Positions 61,767 to 64,000 of a stretch of DNA of 64,000 nt are shown here, piece by piece. Position 1 is the stretch's first letter. Each line of letters opens with the position of its first letter. The position numbers and the translations under genes were made by a program. Origin of the DNA: Hyphomicrobium_A sp965243865 (GTDB lineage Bacteria > Pseudomonadota > Alphaproteobacteria > Rhizobiales > Hyphomicrobiaceae); assembly GCF_965243865.1 (NCBI RefSeq), contig NZ_OZ251603.1:3100001-3164000 (forward strand). The letters are read 5' to 3'. The notes beneath the pieces were generated by a model. It saw only the letters and a list, made by a program, of their open reading frames with translations. It did no database searches and had not been told where the DNA came from.

Positions 61767-63116
61767 TTACCCCCGCTTGCCGGCATCCGACAGCTTGTCC
61801 ATCTCCTGCATCAGCTCGGCGAGCTTGCCCTTGAGGCTGTCGAAGGTGCTTGCAGCCCGCTGTCGCTCGACGTGTGATCCACCAGGCAGTGTGCCGGACA
61901 TCATCGCCTGCGAAAGCGCAGAGCCCGTCAGCTCTGCCAGATGGCTAATAGGATCTGCCGCAAGGTGTGCGTAACGCGCTGTCGTGATCGGCGTATTGTG
62001 ACCGAGCAACTTGCCGATGACGGGCAAAGTGCCGCCGCTTAGGACCGCGAAGCTCGCGAACGAGTGGCGCAGATCGTGGATGCGCACATCCGGGATCTCG
62101 GCGAGCCGGCGAACGCGGATCCACGACGCTTGTAATGCCCTCAGATGCTCGCCCTCCGTATGGCCAATTAAAACCCACGGACAATGCTCAACGCGGGGAA
62201 TAGAAATTAAAACGTCAATGGCCTGCTGATTGAGCATAATGGGCTTAGCTCCCGTCTTGCTGTCGGGAAGCAGCAGGAGACGGCGCTCAAGATCGACGTA
62301 CGACCACTTCAAGGTCAGAATTTCGCCCAGCCGTGCCCCGGTAAAGATGAGTAATCTGAGGCCGGCAATGGCGGAAGGAAGCATATCGCCGGACGCCTCG
62401 AAATCGGCAAGCGCCTTTCCCAGCCGCATCAACTCATCGGCTGAGAGAAATCGTTCGCATTTCTTCTCCTTATAGCGCTGGACTTTGCGAACGGGGTTGC
62501 TGTTCTCGGGACGCCAGCCCCACACCTCGGCGAGGCTAAACATCTTAGAGAGCTGACCGAGTACGCGGTTCGCCGCACCAGGGCCGCCACGAATGTCGCG
62601 ACCGCCCGAGCCACCCTCGCGGCGGCGCGCAGTGCGCCTAGATGTTTTCCCCTCGCGGATGGTGCGCTTGAGATCCTCGACATCGGCGCGGGTGATTTCC
62701 GCGACCGTCCGATCTCCCCAGAGCGGAACGATGTGATTTCGGTTGTTGCGCTCATAACCCTGCACAGTAAGGGGTTTGTTGTGCTGTCGAGAGTGCTCGT
62801 CGAGGAAGCGCACGCAGAGGTTCTCGATCGTCGGTTGGTTACGCAGGGCCTCGCGCACCGCGACGACGTTCACGCCCTCGCGGATCTGGCCCCATAGGCG
62901 TTGGGCCTCCTTGCGGGCGCTCTCCACCGTCCAAGGTGAGCCGTGCTCGCCGATGGTGATCCACCGTTGCCTGCTGTTGATGCGCACCTTTAGCGCATAG
63001 ACCACGTGGCGCCTATGGCGGCGCGCCATGAAACCTTTTACAGTGGTGTCGAAAACAATTTCGCCCGGTCTCAATGCATCGACCGTTCGCTTTGATAGAT
63101 GTTTTGGGCTTGGCAT
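61767..63116 (-). CDS. Site-specific tyrosine integrase, P4-like island type
   Basis: This intact integrase has 449 residues. The N-terminal Arm-DNA-binding domain is about 1-90 (HLSKRTVDALRPGEIVFDTT, then KVRINSRQRWITIGEHGSPW), the core-binding domain about 95-205. Catalytic residues: Arg in LLIFTGARLGEILTLKW, His-x-x-Arg in DVRIHDLRHSFASFAVL, His in IGKLLGHNTPITTARYAHLA and the nucleophile Tyr in the same stretch. All five are present. Its start is about 155 bases from a tRNA-Leu 3' fragment, the expected attachment site, so it probably integrated the island that makes up much of this window. Confidence 0.92.
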   Translation of the reverse strand: MPSPKHLSKRTVDALRPGEIVFDTTVKGFMARRHRRHVVYALKVRINSRQRWITIGEHGSPWTVESARKEAQRLWGQIREGVNVVAVREALRNQPTIENLCVRFLDEHSRQHNKPLTVQGYERNNRNHIVPLWGDRTVAEITRADVEDLKRTIREGKTSRRTARRREGGSGGRDIRGGPGAANRVLGQLSKMFSLAEVWGWRPENSNPVRKVQRYKEKKCERFLSADELMRLGKALADFEASGDMLPSAIAGLRLLIFTGARLGEILTLKWSYVDLERRLLLLPDSKTGAKPIMLNQQAIDVLISIPRVEHCPWVLIGHTEGEHLRALQASWIRVRRLAEIPDVRIHDLRHSFASFAVLSGGTLPVIGKLLGHNTPITTARYAHLAADPISHLAELTGSALSQAMMSGTLPGGSHVERQRAASTFDSLKGKLAELMQEMDKLSDAGKRG

Positions 63117-63270
63117 TGCGCAGCTCCGAAATGCAATAAAACAAGCAACCCGTCGGCAACCTACTGGATACTTGATCGGAGGAAATCAAGGGCAAACAGG
63201 CGTGAAGCACAATAGGGAAAATCAAAGGCTTGCGCATTATTGGGTAATACTGAAATGCAGAAAGTGTCGC

Positions 63271-63325
63271 CTTAAAATCCTGAGGCGGCAACGCCGTGTG
63301 GGTTCGATTCCCACCGTCCGCACCA
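63271..63325 (+). other. Attachment site: 3' fragment of tRNA-Leu (UAA anticodon)
   Basis: The fragment starts in the anticodon loop (CTTAAAATCC, anticodon TAA) and continues with the 3' half of the anticodon stem (TCCTG). The long variable arm AGGCGGCAACGCCGT follows, then T arm GTGGG-TTCGATT-CCCAC, acceptor strand CGTCCGC and ACCA. The bases to the left (GTCGC) do not pair with the stem, so the 5' half of the tRNA is missing. Truncation exactly in the anticodon loop is typical of a tyrosine recombinase crossover. It is therefore an attR-type site beside the integrase. The intact tRNA-Leu should lie at the other island end, outside the window. Confidence 0.85.
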
Positions 63326-63368
63326 CCCTTAGTCGAGCATCATAGCGCTATGCGCCAAGGCGGTCGGG

Positions 63369-64000
63369 TTAGTGCGCTGCATGCACTGGCTGGCCGCCCG
63401 TGACGCTGCGCAGTGCGAGGGCCAGCGGGACCACTGCCAAAGCCACCAGCGTCAAAGTCCAGAACACATCGACGTACGCGAACAGCGAAGCCTGCGCCTG
63501 CACGGTCTGCCCGATCCAGGCCAGCGCCTGTTGCTTCGCCTCCATCAGCGAGCTCCCCTGCCCGACGAAATACTGCGTCACCTGATGCAACGTCTGCTGG
63601 AACGGCACGCTCGACGGGATCGTGTTCTCGACCAGCCGCGCCTGATGAAACTGCTCGCGATGCGCCAGCACGTTCGACGCCAGCGATACCCCGATCGACC
63701 CGCCCGTGTTACGCGCCACGTTGATAAGCGCCGAAGCCTGATCGTACTGTTTCGGCGGCAGTCCCTCGTAGGAAGCCGTAATGATCGGAATGAGGATCAG
63801 CGGCAGTCCGAGGCCTAGCAGCATGCGCGAATCCGCGAAGAACCAGAAGTTTAGGTCCGGGTTGATATTCGTGAGATCGTACATCGACAGCGCGATGATC
63901 GATCCGCCCGCCGCAATCAGATACTTGGGCTGCACGTGCCCCGACATCCGCCCGACGATGAACATCATCGCCATGGTGACGAGACCACCCGGCGACAGCA
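63369..64000 (-). CDS. EmrB/DHA2-type multidrug efflux MFS transporter, partial
   Basis: This is the C-terminal part of an MFS transporter whose reading frame stays open to the end of the window (the first visible codons read LSPGGLVTMAMMFIVGRM). Visible are several helices, DSRMLLGLGLPLILIPIITA, the DHA2 motif YDQASALINVARNTGGSIGV, and the final helix VFWTLTLVALAVVPLALAL. EmrB proteins export hydrophobic drugs with protons, usually with an EmrA adaptor. The N-terminal half is beyond the window. It lies outside the putative island boundary at 63.3 kb and is probably core chromosome. Confidence 0.85.
   Translation of the reverse strand, partial: LSPGGLVTMAMMFIVGRMSGHVQPKYLIAAGGSIIALSMYDLTNINPDLNFWFFADSRMLLGLGLPLILIPIITASYEGLPPKQYDQASALINVARNTGGSIGVSLASNVLAHREQFHQARLVENTIPSSVPFQQTLHQVTQYFVGQGSSLMEAKQQALAWIGQTVQAQASLFAYVDVFWTLTLVALAVVPLALALRSVTGGQPVHAAH

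Overview
The window looks like the chromosome of a high-GC alphaproteobacterium, most probably of the order Hyphomicrobiales. Supporting features are an IalB-family periplasmic protein, periplasmic PQQ quinoproteins with a PedF-type cytochrome c, an NAD(P)-linked formate dehydrogenase, a HisKA_2/HWE-type kinase, autotransporters, and many decayed small tyrosine recombinases of a kind common in rhizobial genomes. No genus is claimed. Much of it is accessory DNA. Real genes are broken up by scars of IS3, IS110, IS1182 and integrase elements. Near the right end an intact P4-type integrase (61767-63116, minus) sits beside a 3'-terminal fragment of a tRNA-Leu gene that starts in the anticodon loop (63271-63325). 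This is the expected attachment site of an integrated island, so DNA left of about 63.27 kb is probably island and the EmrB-type efflux gene to the right is probably flanking chromosome.

Layout. 0-2 kb: a hipBA pair, then two orphan palindromic operators. 2-17 kb: a periplasmic oxidation region. It holds a sugar-dehydrogenase-like quinoprotein, a divergent PQQ alcohol-dehydrogenase homologue lacking two expected active-site residues, a cupin, a Tat-exported pentapeptide-repeat protein, a cytochrome b561 and a TonB-dependent receptor. A compact operon follows: PQQ dehydrogenase, secreted pentapeptide-repeat protein, putative lipoprotein, PedF-like cytochrome c, SoxYZ-like fusion carrier and a small secreted protein. 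17-22 kb: a broken cbbR-like regulator divergent from a two-gene formate dehydrogenase whose diaphorase subunit is GltD-like rather than NuoEF-like. A 15-bp tandem repeat lies between its two genes. 22-27 kb: a frameshifted integrase, an ArsR/SRPBCC pair and a SAM methyltransferase. 27-40 kb: an IalB-membrane protein-PH operon, two large autotransporters, two tandem AraC paralogues and a double-DUF3592 membrane protein. 40-47 kb: GntR/BenE divergent pair, IS110 debris, a zinc alcohol dehydrogenase and several membrane proteins of unknown role. 47-50 kb: a frameshifted sensor kinase followed by a receiver-only response regulator, then IS1182 debris. 50-59 kb: alpha/beta hydrolase, unknown protein, ACMSD-like amidohydrolase, a three-subunit molybdenum hydroxylase (PaoABC/Cox-like), a gamma-resorcylate-decarboxylase-like amidohydrolase and a cysteine-rich exported protein. 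59-63 kb: a hypothetical gene, a PcfJ-like gene and the island integrase.

How the parts may work together (inference): the quinoproteins would oxidise alcohols or sugars in the periplasm and pass electrons to the PedF-like cytochrome, with the SoxYZ-like carrier and pentapeptide-repeat proteins as unusual partners. Formate from C1 or other catabolism could be oxidised in the cytoplasm. The BenE transporter, the molybdenum hydroxylase and the two decarboxylase-type amidohydrolases suggest aromatic-acid metabolism. The most interesting candidate for an undescribed system is the 12.0-16.8 kb operon together with the preceding divergent quinoprotein, Tat pentapeptide protein and TonB receptor. 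All function calls rest on reading translated sequence and remembered family motifs; no database search was possible.
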